Origin: Lichenostomus cassidix
Lineage: Eukaryota; Chordata; Aves; Passeriformes; Meliphagidae
DNA: 64,000 nt
Assembly: GCA_008360975.2 (NCBI GenBank)
Contig: CM039182.1
Span: 24,276,324-24,340,323 of the forward strand
Direction: 5' to 3'
Shown: piece by piece, positions 50,877 through 62,129 of the stretch
Numbering within the stretch: position 1 is the first letter of the stretch
Layout: every line of letters begins with the position of its first letter
The notes under the pieces: generated by a model
Seen by the model: only the letters and a program-made list of their open reading frames with translations
Told to the model about the DNA's origin: nothing
Databases searched by the model: none
Translations under genes and position numbers: made by a program

Positions 50877-52250
50877 GTAAGCAGCTACACCAGGCTCAGC
50901 AAATGACTTAGTGGCCAGATAGAAAACATGTATGTGATATATTTTGAAATATGAAACCCACTGTTAAACACCTGTAAGGTTAACATTGTTTTCCACTTTT
51001 CATTTATGAAAAACATGGACTCTTTGTTATGGAAAAATGTTGCTAGTATTCAAGCTGTGGTCATACTGTAACTTTACAGACTACGTAAAGACTTAGCTGT
51101 AGTATTTCAGGTTGGTATGTTTCAGAATTAGGAGACGGCTCAATGTAATTACAAACAACTAAGTATAATGATAGTAAAGCATTTGATTTGTAAAGTTTGC
51201 AGCAATTAATTTTGTTATTGTATAAGCTGGATTCATTCCTGATGTAATGTAACATCAAAAATAATACTGTTTTGTTACATTTTACATTTCATTTTTCTTC
51301 TTCTCGTAGATGCCAAGAATGTTTGAACTGAGTTGAGCTAACTGATGATTACCTGGCCCCCTCTGTTTCATGTGGTCCCCTCTCCCTGATGGCTAGCAAG
51401 AATAATAACATCTTACATTTCTATAACAGCTTCCATTCCCCAAATTACTTTTTTTTTTTTGGCAGTAGCTTTTTCATTTTATGCTTTTTCATTTTTCTGG
51501 AATATATTTATTTAAAGAAGAAAACTCAGACATACAGCAATGTAAAGTGATAATTGGGATTGCAGAAATGAATATCCTGTCCCAGTAAAAAGGGTGTTTG
51601 ATTGTCAAAATATTATTACCCATCTTGGAATTTCGTGACTGTTCCAGAACTAGCTTCCTTCTTATGTGCTTTCTATCACAAACGTCTTTGATACTCAAAA
51701 TAAAAAGAGATCGGGAAAGTCACTAGAATGAGTTTGGATAGCTTTCTGTTCATATTCTGCTTTATATTAGTAAAAGATGTTTTAAAATACCTCAGACTCC
51801 TAAACTGGCCTAACAGATTTCCTTTAGAAAATTTGATTTGTACCTGAAAACTTGCAGGATGTCCTTTCTGTGAAGGAGCACAGTCATACTCTAGTAAAAC
51901 AGAGACTTTGCTCCATTTCCTGCAACCCAGAGCAGCCATAAACAAAGTTACATTGTTTTTGTTGTAAACACAGGTTAGGAAAAGTAACCGGTTTAACTAT
52001 TTTGATTATCAGTAAGAGCTGATTTTTTTTGCCAATGAGTTGCTTTTGCCATTTTATATCATCATCTAACATATTCGCTTAGGCTAATTACTTAGGGTTT
52101 TGTCCTGATTGCAATTTCATAATTCTTACTAAGTAAGTAATAAATTATTTGCTAAGGACAGATTTTTCTGATGAGTAGGAAAATATTTTATTTTTTGTTT
52201 CAATCTGATTGCTTTGATGTCAGCAAATACATCCTTTTTTTTTCCCTAAG
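50877..52250 (+). other. PPP1R9A: Intron, 1374 bp
   Basis: This phase-2 intron has donor GTAAGC and a strong pyrimidine-rich acceptor (TTTTTTTTTCCCTAAG). Nothing else is recognised in it. Confidence 0.93.
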
Positions 52251-52347
52251 AGAACTTGACTTCATCAAACGCCAGGAAGCTGAAAGAAAGAAAATAGAAG
52301 ATTTGGAAAAGGCACACCTTGTAGAGGTTCAAGGATTACAAGCTCGT
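52251..52347 (+). CDS. PPP1R9A: Neurabin-1 exon: coiled coil continued
   Basis: This 97-nt exon begins with the last base of a split Lys codon and ends in phase 0 before the consensus donor GTGAGT. It encodes ELDFIKRQEAERKKIEDLEK then AHLVEVQGLQAR, continuing the coiled coil of the previous exon. Mammalian neurabin-1 has Val where this sequence has Ala near the end, as I recall. The acceptor is a long T tract ending in TAAG. Confidence 0.96.
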
Positions 52348-52474
52348 GTGAGTATCATTTACTCTTATATTTGAAGAATGAGACAATTCTGTCTGATATT
52401 CTGGAAAAATAACATCTCTAATGGGACGGTTGTATTGGGATATTATTGGTAATACCCTGTTGTATTTCTTTCAG
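52348..52474 (+). other. PPP1R9A: Intron, 127 bp
   Basis: This very short phase-0 intron has donor GTGAGT and acceptor GTATTTCTTTCAG. It is included because it is close to the minimum size for a vertebrate intron and could be retained. Confidence 0.94.
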
Positions 52475-52646
52475 ATACAAGACTTGGAAGCAGAAGTTTT
52501 CAGGCTAATGAAGCAAAATGGAAGCCAGGTTAACAATAACAACAACATTTTTGAAAGGCAGACATCTTTTGGAGAAGTTTCTAGAGGAGATCCTGTGGAA
52601 AATCTAGATACTAAGCAAGTGACCTGCCTGGATGGCTTAAGTCAAG
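52475..52646 (+). CDS. PPP1R9A: Neurabin-1 exon: coiled-coil end and poly-Asn linker
   Basis: This 172-nt exon starts in phase 0 and ends in phase 1 before a weak donor, GTTTGT. It encodes IQDLEAEVFRLMKQNGSQ, the end of the coiled coil, five Asn residues, then IFERQTSFGEVSRGDPVENL and a less conserved stretch ending GLSQ. The poly-Asn run is a neurabin-1 hallmark. The Gln codon at 52643 followed by G and the downstream AT restores an Asp, as in mammals. A CR1 copy begins 29 bases after the exon. Confidence 0.95.
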
Positions 52647-55600
52647 GTTTGTTAGAACCAAACTGTAACTGCTGTGAATCACAGAATCATAGAATGGTTT
52701 GGGTTGGAAGTACCTTAAAGATCATCTAATCCCAGCCCCCCTGCCATGGGCAGGGAAACCTTTCACTAGGCCAGGTTGCTCAAACTTTATCCCGCCTGGC
52801 TCCCTGGTCAGCCTGTTTCAGTATCTCACTGGTCTCGCAGTAAAGAATTCCTTCCTAATATCTACCCTGAATGTCCCCTTTTTTCAGTTTGAACCATTAC
52901 TCCCTGTCCTGTCACTGCAGTTCCTGATGAAGAGTCTGTCTGTAGCTTCCCTGCAGGGCCCCTGCACATACTAGAAGGTGCTGTGAGATCTCCACACAAC
53001 CTTCTCTTCTCCAGGCTGAGCAACTCCGACTTGTTCAGCCTGTCTTCATAGGGGAGGTGCTCCAGACCCCTTAGCAACTTCATGATCTTCCTCTGGACTT
53101 GATCCAACATTTCCATCACCTTCTTAGGCTGGGAGTCCCAGAGCTGGATGCAGCACTCCAGGTGGGGTCTCACGAGAGCAGAGAGGCAGAATCACCTCCT
53201 TTGACCTGCTGGCCACCCTAATTTTGATGCAGCCCAGGATTCCTATAAACTATAATATTATCTCTCTGTTGACAAAAACAATGCATTATGAAATAAATTA
53301 ATTTCTAGCAAGCACAGAGGTGTTTTATTAAAATTGATATTCTGGCAGTCATTTCATGTGTGGACCCCAACAGTATTGCCTTACAAACAAATCAATATTA
53401 ATTACATTTTTAACAAGTTATGTGTGTAAAAAAGAGCTAGTACTGCTGAAATGGTATTAGGTGAAATGCAGAATGCAGACCTTGTGCAATTGGCTTCTAC
53501 AAATCTTCACAGAGCTTTTTTTTTTTTCTATCAAGTGTTAATTGTACTGAAATCGCTGAAGTTCAGAAAAGCATCCAGGATGACAAGAAAGTCTGTATTT
53601 CTGCCACAGAACCTCAGTGTTATAAAACATTTAATACATAGCAGTGCTGTTAACACAAATCCTTTTGGTGTTTAGCATCAGGACAGGAAAGTATGTTTTC
53701 TTCACCTGACTCAGAAAAATCACATTTACATGAACTGCTGTAACAATGTCAACCCACATCTATGGCACAGGAGCTAAAATCTAGGAGTTTCTACATGTAA
53801 AAAAAAGGAAAAATTGTAAAATTTCATCTAAAAAATTGAAAGTTCTTAGCATAGCATTAAAAATCTGCATGTCAGTGCTTCAAAATTGTTTCTCAATGGA
53901 TGAATTTGCATGAAATTTTTCAAAGAGCTGCCTTTTTTCATTGCAAAAACTGTCTCCTGGAGAAATGTTACCAGTGTTAGTTCCTTCTGAGCGTTAGACT
54001 AGATGATCTGTGAATTTAAATGCCCACGTTTAACCATGTGGATACAAACACCAGTTATTTACTAGGAAAAATAGATAATCAGCAATGATTTTTTGAAAGC
54101 AGAAGCAGCATAGCTAGATCTTAGATTCCAGGCTGCATTTGTAGTTTTAATGAAAGGAAAAAAAAAAAAAACTTTTTAAAAATAAGAATATCCTTAAATA
54201 TGCTGTAGCACTCTGACTTCCATGTGGCTTTTCCAATAAATTTTATATCAGTCTCTGAGGTCTGTATCATACTGTAGCACAGTGATACTTGCCCTGTTCT
54301 CTGTATCACTCCTTTTAAGAAAAGAATTTGCCATCAACCCATGGATGTTTGTAGAGGAGCTGTAAAGGGTGGGGGAGTTGTCCATGATGTTTTGGATGTG
54401 AGTAGAGTCCTTTGTGACATTCACATGGGTGCCCCAGTCTCTTTTCTGGCTTGTGTTTGGCGAGTTTAACACTGAGGCGAGTTCTTGATCAAGCCTCTGC
54501 ATTAGATTCCTGGGGAAGGACTGCACGTACAAAGCCACGTCCCAGAATTTTTGTTCAGAAGTTTGCAGGTCTGTCTTCCATTAAAAAATCCAGTGGTGTA
54601 AAACTATTTTAATTAAAATTGCATCAAGGAGTTTTTTGCTTCAGTGTGATCTGAGGTGTTTATTACATTCTTGCATGGTAGGAGACTTGGGAAAAAGTAA
54701 AATGGATGCAACCTGATGGTTGCAAGCATTTGAGCATAACTGCTCCTGACGCTGCCGGTGCTCTGGCTGTGTTCAACATCCTGCCAGACTGCACGACTCC
54801 TCAGGCTGTAACACAACCTCACACTGAGCTTACGGGGCTGCCAGTAACATCAGGGGAAGTTAAAAAGAGAAAATCAAAGCCACTCTGGCCCACGTAATTG
54901 TTCCTTTGCCTTGCCAGGGAATATTAGACTAAGGATTGTGTTTCCTTTACAAATATATGGTTTATTCTGAGAGTCCAGAAAAATGGATAAAGTGCGTTGT
55001 AGCTTTCTGGTTTAGTGATCATGAGCTGTGTCTGCAGTAGAGAATCAAGCTGTTTACTGGCAGGAGACAGTGGTTTGAAATCTAAACATTTCAGTGTTGA
55101 GCCCAACTTTGACAGTCTCAGACTTTGACATGGCAGTGCAAATGCCTATTCGGGCCACTTTGTGGCTGTACTTTCTAGGTGTCTTTGGATACCCAGGGAT
55201 GCATCAGTTCACAGAAGGATATTTTAAAGTCTGTCAGCCTGTCTAATGGAAAAACAGTGGGAGTACAGGCGAGCTCTTTCCTGCTTCACAGTGGTACTGA
55301 AATAATTCAGATGGAAGAACATTGGAGTCAAGTGGTTGAACGTCTAATGAAAGAAAGTCTTTTTACATTGATTCTGAGAGTGAAATAAAAACTATTATGG
55401 CTTTTATGTGAGAGATTTTCCAGACTCCCTAGTGGCTTGGGAGATTTCTACAGCATCGTGTGAGGTTGTGGGTTTGTGCTGGGAGCTGTGAGGGCCAGCC
55501 GCTCCCTGCAGAAGAGGGAGCTGGGACTGGGGGTGGCAGCACATGTGGCTGGGGCAGAGACCATCTGACAGCAGCCCAGTTCCACTGCAACAAAGCAGGG

Positions 55601-56769
55601 CAAGATCAGTGATGGTGTGGAGGAAGTAAGAAGCTCCAGGCCCAGATGGTCTTTCACTTTAAGAAGGCCCATATGAGCATTTCTGTGAATACTATTTGCA
55701 ATCCTGTGTTGATAGTTTGCATAATTTCAGCAGTGAAACAAAGGGATGTTTGGAAGTGTGTACACCTAAAAGAACAAGTACAAGCAGTTCAAGCCATGAC
55801 AATGTGTAGTTACTCTGTGGAGTACTTAGGGCAGAAGCATAACGGCAAGTCAGACAATGCTAATTATTCTGTTGTATCATGTGAAGTAAAATGTAACTCT
55901 TATACATAGAAGAAAAGCAAAAATATCTTTAAGATTAGATTTTAATTTATTAGTGTATTATGAATGCAGTATGTAAACAAATTAATCTAATGGATTATGG
56001 TTTGATTTTTACTGTGAAGGTTGAAAAAAATGTTAAAACCATAAAGAATCTATTCTTCTTCTGGTATAAAATACAAAAACACCTTTAAAAACATTTCTAG
56101 TCGTGCTTACTGCAGCTTTGTGAAATGTTAAATTTGCTGCAAAACTCAGATTTCATTTGAGTGGATGGTTGATAGCTAAGACATGCACTATGTTAGTTTT
56201 AGTAGTAGAGGCAAGTCGTATATGCAGTGTTTGGTATACTTTGCTCATGGGGCATTCAGGAATTGGCTGTCTTTGAAGGCAGGCAAGTAAGATGGTTTCA
56301 TTGTTCCATTTTTTATATTAAATACTTCTCCAGTTTTCATGTATCACATGATGATGTTTATGCCCTGATGGAGCAAAACTCTCTGCAGGCCAAGCATGTG
56401 CAACACCCTCTGAAGTATTCTAAGTGGATCTGCTTTCTGGGCTGGTACAGCTGGGTTTGTGTGGGTGTCTGCATAACAGTGGGAATAATTTGTTGAATTC
56501 TTAAATATCTGCAGTTGATTCTTTGCTATGCACTTGCTGAATCTGTACAGATAAACTTGTTTATGCACATAGCTTTTTTCTGGGGGTGCTACCACAGTTA
56601 CGAAGGTACAGGTACAAGTAAAATGTGGCTTTTCTAACCTAAATGAATCTGTGATTCCGTGCAGAGTGCATGTACTTGCAGTTGTTTGTACAACAAATAA
56701 TTCCTTTTGTTAGGCAAAAGTACTGAAAGATTTTTCTGTTAAACAGCTTCAAATCATGTTTCCATACAG
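52647..56769 (+). other. PPP1R9A: Intron, 4123 bp
   Basis: This phase-1 intron has donor GTTTGT and acceptor TTTCCATACAG. It contains a minus-strand CR1 copy at 52676-53243. A more GC-rich stretch near 55440-55640 and one around 54690-54840 carry no recognised gene. The rest looks like unremarkable intron. Confidence 0.9.
52676..53243 (-). mobile_element. CR1 LINE, 5'-truncated (minus strand)
   Basis: The plus strand starts GAATCACAGAATCATAGAAT, the reverse complement of a CR1 3' end with its terminal repeats. It continues through the 3' UTR into the coding end. On the minus strand the peptide RPHLECCIQLWDSQPKK, then QRKIMKLLRGLEHLPYEDRL and LEKRRLCGDL, is the CR1 reverse-transcriptase C-terminus in one uninterrupted frame over that stretch. 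It is about 570 bp long and is one of the least decayed copies in the window. It sits antisense to PPP1R9A. Confidence 0.94.
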
Positions 56770-56927
56770 ATTTCAATGAAGCAGTTCCAGAAACAGAGAG
56801 ACTGGACTCCAAAGCTCTGAAGACTCGAGCTCAGCTCTCAGTGAGGAACAAGCGGCAGAGACCTTCCCGAACGCGGCTGTATGATAGCATCAGTTCAACT
56901 GATGGGGAGGATAGCCTGGAACGAAAG
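56770..56927 (+). CDS. PPP1R9A: Neurabin-1 exon: serine-rich linker
   Basis: This 158-nt exon begins with two bases of a split Asp codon and ends in phase 0 before donor GTGAGA. It encodes FNEAVPETERLDSKALKTRA, then a basic patch QLSVRNKRQRPSRTRL, and the acidic-serine run YDSISSTDGEDSLERK. The basic RxxS-like sites followed by serine-acidic clusters look like kinase targets, but that is an inference. In the common isoform the next residues come from an exon beyond this window. In the long isoform they come from the 57484 exon. Confidence 0.95.
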
Positions 56928-57483
56928 GTGAGAAGGACTCTACCCTCTCTTTCAGCCTTCCTATGGAGTGCTAGATTGCCCCTGTAAGTCGTTTCATCCT
57001 CTATCTTTATCCTTCCATTGTAGCACAGGCAGTATTTATTCCTCTGTGGCCAGTCTGCTGTGAATGTCCTTGAATGATGTGCAAGTCTGGTCTCCTTTTG
57101 AGTCAGCACACCTGTTTTTTGGTTCTGTCGTGTTTTAACTGGAATCCTGGTCTTTTTTGATTTACATGTGCTTTATAATTCAGAGTGGGTCCTTTCATTT
57201 ATGCAGGAGGTGAAAGGAACTTGAATTGTGCATTTCTCTATTTGTTAGTTTTTTAATACAGTTGATACAATATTTGCTCATTGTTCTGTCCTATTCTGAC
57301 TTCATCTGAAAGCAAATACCAATAAACAAACTGTGTGGTATCGAGGGTAGTGCCATGAATTGCTACAGCATTTCGTACAAATAGAAAGCTAAATAATGAA
57401 TAAAAAAATTGCATGTTCAAAATAAATCTTGCTGTTTGCTTATTAAGTGGTATAACCTGCTTTATAATCTCTTATACCAACAG
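56928..57483 (+). other. PPP1R9A: Intron, 556 bp
   Basis: This phase-0 intron has donor GTGAGA and acceptor TCTTATACCAACAG. No repeat or gene is seen. It would be part of a much larger intron when the long-isoform exons are skipped. Confidence 0.85.
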
Positions 57484-57784
57484 CCATCACACAGTTACAG
57501 TAGTCCCATGCACATTTCAAAATCACCACTGCCCTTATGCATGAGAGCATCCTCACCAGCATCAGATTCTGGTGCTTCCTCCCTCTCCCCTGTGGCTAGC
57601 AGTGCAGCAATCTCATTTGACAACCTAACTGAAAACCAAGAAGAAGAACAGCACCACAGAGGAAGTGTCCTTTCCCCATATGCTCGGGGAGACACTCCAT
57701 TTTCCTCTCCTTCAAAATCTGGGCACAGCTCTGAAGCATCTCCTTTGCATCACCCAGCTGGCAGGAATATTTTACAGAACAAAG
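57484..57784 (+). CDS. PPP1R9A: Neurabin-1 long-isoform exon: Ser/Pro-rich
   Basis: This 301-nt exon starts in phase 0 and ends in phase 1 before a weak donor, GTATTG. It encodes 100 residues plus one base, beginning PSHSYSSPMHISKSPLPLC. It has many SP sites (SSPAS, SLSPV, VLSPY, SSPSKS) and an acidic block ENQEEEQHH. There is no globular domain; it is likely a flexible, phosphorylatable linker. It is open across its length, joins in frame to the previous exon, and matches the kind of extra exon in long brain neurabin isoforms. The homology is from memory and less secure than for the core exons. Confidence 0.82.
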
Positions 57785-57985
57785 GTATTGCTGTTTCTTT
57801 TACAATAAATTGATGCATCATTTTGCTCACTTACATCTATCTACTTTATGACCTTTTGTTGTGCAGTAGGACCTTAGCAACATCATCTTGTAATTTCTTT
57901 TGCCTGCTTGGAAGTCAAAAACTTAAAAATGACCTTGTGTACTGAAATAAGAAAAGGACAAAGTTTAAAATGGGATAGGGAACTT

Positions 57986-58003
57986 TCTTTTTTTTTTTTT
58001 TTT
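57986..58003. repeat. Poly-T run
   Basis: A T homopolymer of about 17 bases. It could be a decayed poly-A tail on the minus strand, but no element body is recognisable beside it. Confidence 0.7.
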
Positions 58004-58719
58004 GGCTTTCCTGGAGCTCACTGGAAAAAAAAGTGGAAGTTGCCTTTAAGAAAATGTTGTATTGTATTTTTTTTTAAAAAAGCATTATTTGACCTTGGGA
58101 CACCTCCATATTAGAAACATGCTTAACATAGTGTACTTATTCAAATAATGTGATTTTGGCACTGCTAGATGATTTTTTTGGAGGGTGCGGAAAGGAGTGT
58201 AAAGCAAAAACAACAGATTGTAGCATTTAATTGCTAAGAGGCAGCAAGTCTAGGTTTAACGAGAGGTTAGTATCTGGAGACTTCATTTACAGAAAAAAAG
58301 TAATTTCTTGGGGAGATTGGCCTCATTATTATTAGTTTAATTCAGATTCTTTAAATGCTAGGTAGCTACAACAGGATGCAATCATGTGTAGCTCAGGTAC
58401 ATGTCTCAGATACCAGTTTGTTTTAAGAATTAACAATATGATAAGTCTCTGAATACTGAGCTGTCCTTTTCAGATCCATTTCGAGGTCAGAATTAGCATT
58501 TGACACTACTTCAACATTCTTAGCTATGCACCTTGCATTCTCAAACTGTCACATAAGCTAAAATACATAATGGAAATTGTTTGTAAGTGAGAGCTGCAGG
58601 AGGAGGTCTAGATATGTTCATAACAAACTTCAGCTTACATGAATTAATTGAAAAGAACAATTTATTGAAGATTTGTGTTTATGTGTCTGGAAAGACTTGC
58701 TACTGATTTAAATGCTGTT

Positions 58720-58772
58720 TTTTCTTCATCTTTATAAAGATCACACATCTTTATATGTGTTTTCTTCATCTT
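58720..58772. repeat. Short direct repeat, period 40
   Basis: TTTTCTTCATCTT occurs at 58720 and 58760, each followed closely by a CACACA block. This is a small duplication in pyrimidine-rich sequence. The second copy ends in an acceptor-like CACACAG. Confidence 0.65.
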
Positions 58773-61700
58773 TTCACACAGGTTCATAAAAGACAGAGTA
58801 ATGAAACTTTACTGAATTTAGGATAGGTTAATATATTGCAAGGATTTTTACATGAGTTCTAAAATTGCTAGTTATAACTAGGTTAAATAATTCAATATTT
58901 GAGTTTTGCAAGTAAAAATAAGGGTGTGAACATAAGAATGTGACTTGCCAGACTCAGCTTGAATGTATGATTGGTTTGTCAGTGAAGTCCTAAATCCTGC
59001 ATTTCCAGCAGATGTATGAAAAATACCTTGATAAAAAATTAGTGGAAACTAACCTTGTAGTGCAAGGAATAAGACATTGCATTCCACCCACTGTGTCACA
59101 CTTTCCATTTTAAGTTTGAAAAACAATCTCTGTCTAAATATTGCTGTCATGCCTTCCTCGCTGTGACCGTTAAGTAAACAACCAATGCTTTTGGGTGTGT
59201 CCAGGTTTTGCTAAGTAATACATTAGAATTAACCAGAGTCATTGAATTTCAAGTGGAAAAAAACATATTTAATAAGTCCTACAAAGAAAGGAAACATACT
59301 AGAGCAGTTGTTTGGCAACAAGTGTTGTAGCAATGCTATTTTAAATGATTATTGTTAATTTGGCTGTTAAACTCATGCAGCTCAGAAAATAAAAAGAGAC
59401 ATTGCATTTGTTTTGTGTGTTCAGATGGGGTTTTTTTAGAGGCGGGAAGAGCATCTCTGTGGACACATACATGTCCACAAGTTAGTCTGTCAACAGCAGA
59501 AGTGAGCATTAGCAAGCTCACATTTGCCATTTCTTCTTTTCTTTGTGAGATCCTGCAGTGTAGTGGGAAGGGCTGAAGTGACATGGGGTTAGTTTCATTG
59601 CAAAATGATAAGGAATTTTGTTTGTTCAGCTTATAACCACAGCTTTTCCATGTATATGGGGTGACTTCATTTTGTTCAGTCCTGCCTGGTTGGTGCAACA
59701 GCATCATCCTTTGATAGTGCAGCAAGGTGACCCTGGTGGGCAGGACAGTGAGGTCTAGTGTCTTCCACATCCATCAGCCACAGATTACTTCAGCTGGAGG
59801 CTGGAAGAGATGGATTATACAGCTTCTGTGTGATTTATTCTGAGGAAGCAGCTTTTCCTTACCTTCTCTGAAGAATTGCAAGGATCTGGGGAAGATGCAC
59901 CCCTCCAGGGTGGCCAGAGTCCCCTCCTGCCCAGGCAGGGTGCCTGCAGTTCTGGTTCTTGGTCACTGCCATGTACCAAACATGGAGTATCCCTGCATGC
60001 AAGACCCTGTAGATTCACATCCACTCTGCCACTGAAGCTGGTTTTGGGACCTCGCCTGTCCATTTTCCGCTGTGTCCCATAGCCAGCACAAATATTTTCC
60101 TCAACAAGTCATCATTTATCCAGGGGACCCTGGCTGGCCCCAGCTGTGTGGGAAGGGTGCATAGGGATGCAAGAGCCCAAAGAGAAATTTGCCATTCTAG
60201 GCAGCTGCTATGTGTCCCTGCTGAGCTCTCCAGACTATTTTTTTCTACTACAGCAGCAAAATTTCCATCTACTAAATGCTTTAATTATTTGCCCAGCGAA
60301 ATAAAGTTTACTTTATAGTTTCTGGACCTTCATTAAGAAGTTTCTCAAAAACCTGCCGCTCCTTGCCCTGAAGCCCCACTTGCCTGTGAGTAGCTAGTGT
60401 GAAAATAAACGTTGCAAGTTTTAATTCTTGTGACAGTTTTGGCAGTGGTTAAATGAGAAGTGTGCATTAAAGGGGAAAGAGGAACTGCAAGAGGAAACAG
60501 GAAATAAGTATGCACAGTGTAGGGTTGATGCCGAGTGTGCATTGCCTAAAGTTCTCTTTGACCTCCTCGAGGAATGGATTTCTTCTTTGGAGGCTTCATC
60601 CTTGCTTTTTTCATTCTTCATACTACTTTTTTTTTGTTTGCTTTTTTGGAATGAGATTACTTGCCAGTTGTTCTTGAATTTTGCTTTTTTTTACCATGGA
60701 CTTGTGTTGGTGGAAATAGTGTGGCTTCTAGAGTGTGGGTATTGCAAAAGGTTTATTTTCCTACTTTCCAAAGGATTCAAGAACCAATTAATTGCATATT
60801 AAATTCTTTGCTTGAATGAAAACTTGGGCAGATGTTATCTACAAAGCAACACACAAGGTTCTGTACACACATAGTTTACTGTCCTGTGATAGCACTGTGG
60901 TACTTTGGGTTAATTTTGAAGGTTTTGTTTAAGTCAGCAACAATAGGAGAAATCCACAAACCCAGCAGTGCTTCCAGTTAAAAGTTACTCGGTGTCTGAG
61001 GTCACATTGCAAAAGCCGCCAAACCACAAGTGACATGAATGACTGACCTTCATTTGCTCCCTCTGGGGTATTTGGGGACACTCTTACACATAAAGAGTCA
61101 CTGTGTCTGAATTTTTAAACTACTATGTGTTTTCTTCTAGCTTCCGTATAAATTTCACAGGATGTTTACCAGATTCAGATTTATTGTTTTGGCTTTATAG
61201 GTATTGCAGCCTGTTTCCTCTTTAGGGTTTAATAACATTTGTAGAAAGGATCAAAAATTGATAGATGTTTCAGGGCAAATTTATTAACTAAGCTACCTTT
61301 AGGTTTTGGGGGGATTTGTTTCATTTTGTTAGGTTTTTAATCCAGAATGGTTAGATTTTAGGTTAGATTTTTAGTTTAACAAAGATGCTCAGGCTAAACT
61401 GATGAACTATTTCATAGCATGTCCATCATAAAAGGTACCCTTGGCTCCAAAATTGAAAAAATAATTTTAGGAGTTATTTGGAAAGTAAAGCATACATACC
61501 AAATGAATTCTGTAAAGAAACTTAAGCATCTACTGCTGAGTTTTAAAATGGATTCACTGGAATGTTTGCCTCTAAATACTTTGTGTTGTTCAATTTATTG
61601 CATATCCACTGAAATTCAATCAAAATTAACTTTCCAGTTTCTTTAATTAAAATAAGATTTTGTGTATTTTCAAATTCTGACAGTATTTCTTTTTTTTCAT

Positions 61701-61864
61701 ATTTACACCATCTTCCTGAAAACTAGAATTTCCCTAATTAAATTGTGTACTCACACACATGTCCATGTATAGGTATCTAATTATGAAAAGATGCACAAAG
61801 TGTTCTGAATAGAAAGTAGCAATTAAAATTAATGTACATTCTTCCATGTACAAATGTATCCTAG

Positions 61865-61952
61865 ATGGTGCCACAAGTGCTCAGGCAGCAAGAACAACTA
61901 GCCCTCCTATAGGGCATACAGAAAAACTAAAGCGAAAACTTGCAGATCTCGG
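61865..61952 (+). CDS. PPP1R9A: Neurabin-1 long-isoform exon: basic segment 1
   Basis: This 88-nt exon begins with two bases of a split Asp codon, as the phase-1 end of the 57484 exon requires, and ends in phase 2 before the good donor GTAAGC. It encodes GATSAQAARTTSPPIGHTEK then LKRKLADLG. It is too short to be seen from open frames alone. Support comes from matching phase on both sides, GT-AG ends and its position between the other long-isoform exons. The function of the segment is unknown. Confidence 0.78.
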
Positions 61953-62051
61953 GTAAGCATTTTGTTATTTAAAATACTTTTTTCTCTTCATTAAAAGAAT
62001 TGAAAGTCAAATTTCAGAGATGTTTCCTGATGTTTTCTAATATTCTTATAG
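61953..62051 (+). other. PPP1R9A: Intron, 99 bp
   Basis: This very short phase-2 intron has donor GTAAGC and acceptor TTCTAATATTCTTATAG, with TTCTAAT as a plausible branch site. Confidence 0.8.
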
Positions 62052-62129
62052 GGCACCCTTGAGAAGGAGTTCAAACAAGGGCAAGAAGCGGAAAGAGAAA
62101 GAAGCTATTAGGGTGACGTATGGCAGTAG
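62052..62129 (+). CDS. PPP1R9A: Neurabin-1 long-isoform exon: basic segment 2
   Basis: This 78-nt exon is phase 2 at both ends. It completes a Gly codon, then encodes APLRRSSNKGKKRKEKEAIR and VTYGS plus two bases of an Arg codon before donor GTATGG. The lysine/arginine cluster resembles a nuclear-localisation or membrane-charge patch, and RRSS looks like a basophilic kinase site; both are inferences. Being symmetric, it can be skipped alone without a frame change. Reading past the donor gives two more codons and TGA at 62137-62139. Confidence 0.75.

Larger units (their letters stand above)
57785..61864 (+). other. PPP1R9A: Intron, 4080 bp
   Basis: This phase-1 intron has donor GTATTG and acceptor AATGTATCCTAG. 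It holds a long T run at 57986-58003, a 40-bp-period repeat near 58720-58772, and a GC-richer segment near 59880-60080 that I cannot assign. No gene or CR1 copy is recognised. Confidence 0.8.

Noticed and set aside
53975..54020. CR1-like wording (GTTAGACTAGATGATCTGTG)
   Set aside because: Only about 20 bases resemble a CR1 3' end, with no flanking support. Too short to call.
54690..54897. Open frame in a GC-richer patch as a skipped exon of neurabin
   Set aside because: The sequence has no similarity to the neurabin linker, and the exons at 52475 and 56770 join directly in phase.
59880..60080. GC-rich segment with open frames on both strands
   Set aside because: No CpG clustering, splice sites in phase, or homology I recognise, so neither a promoter nor an exon can be supported.
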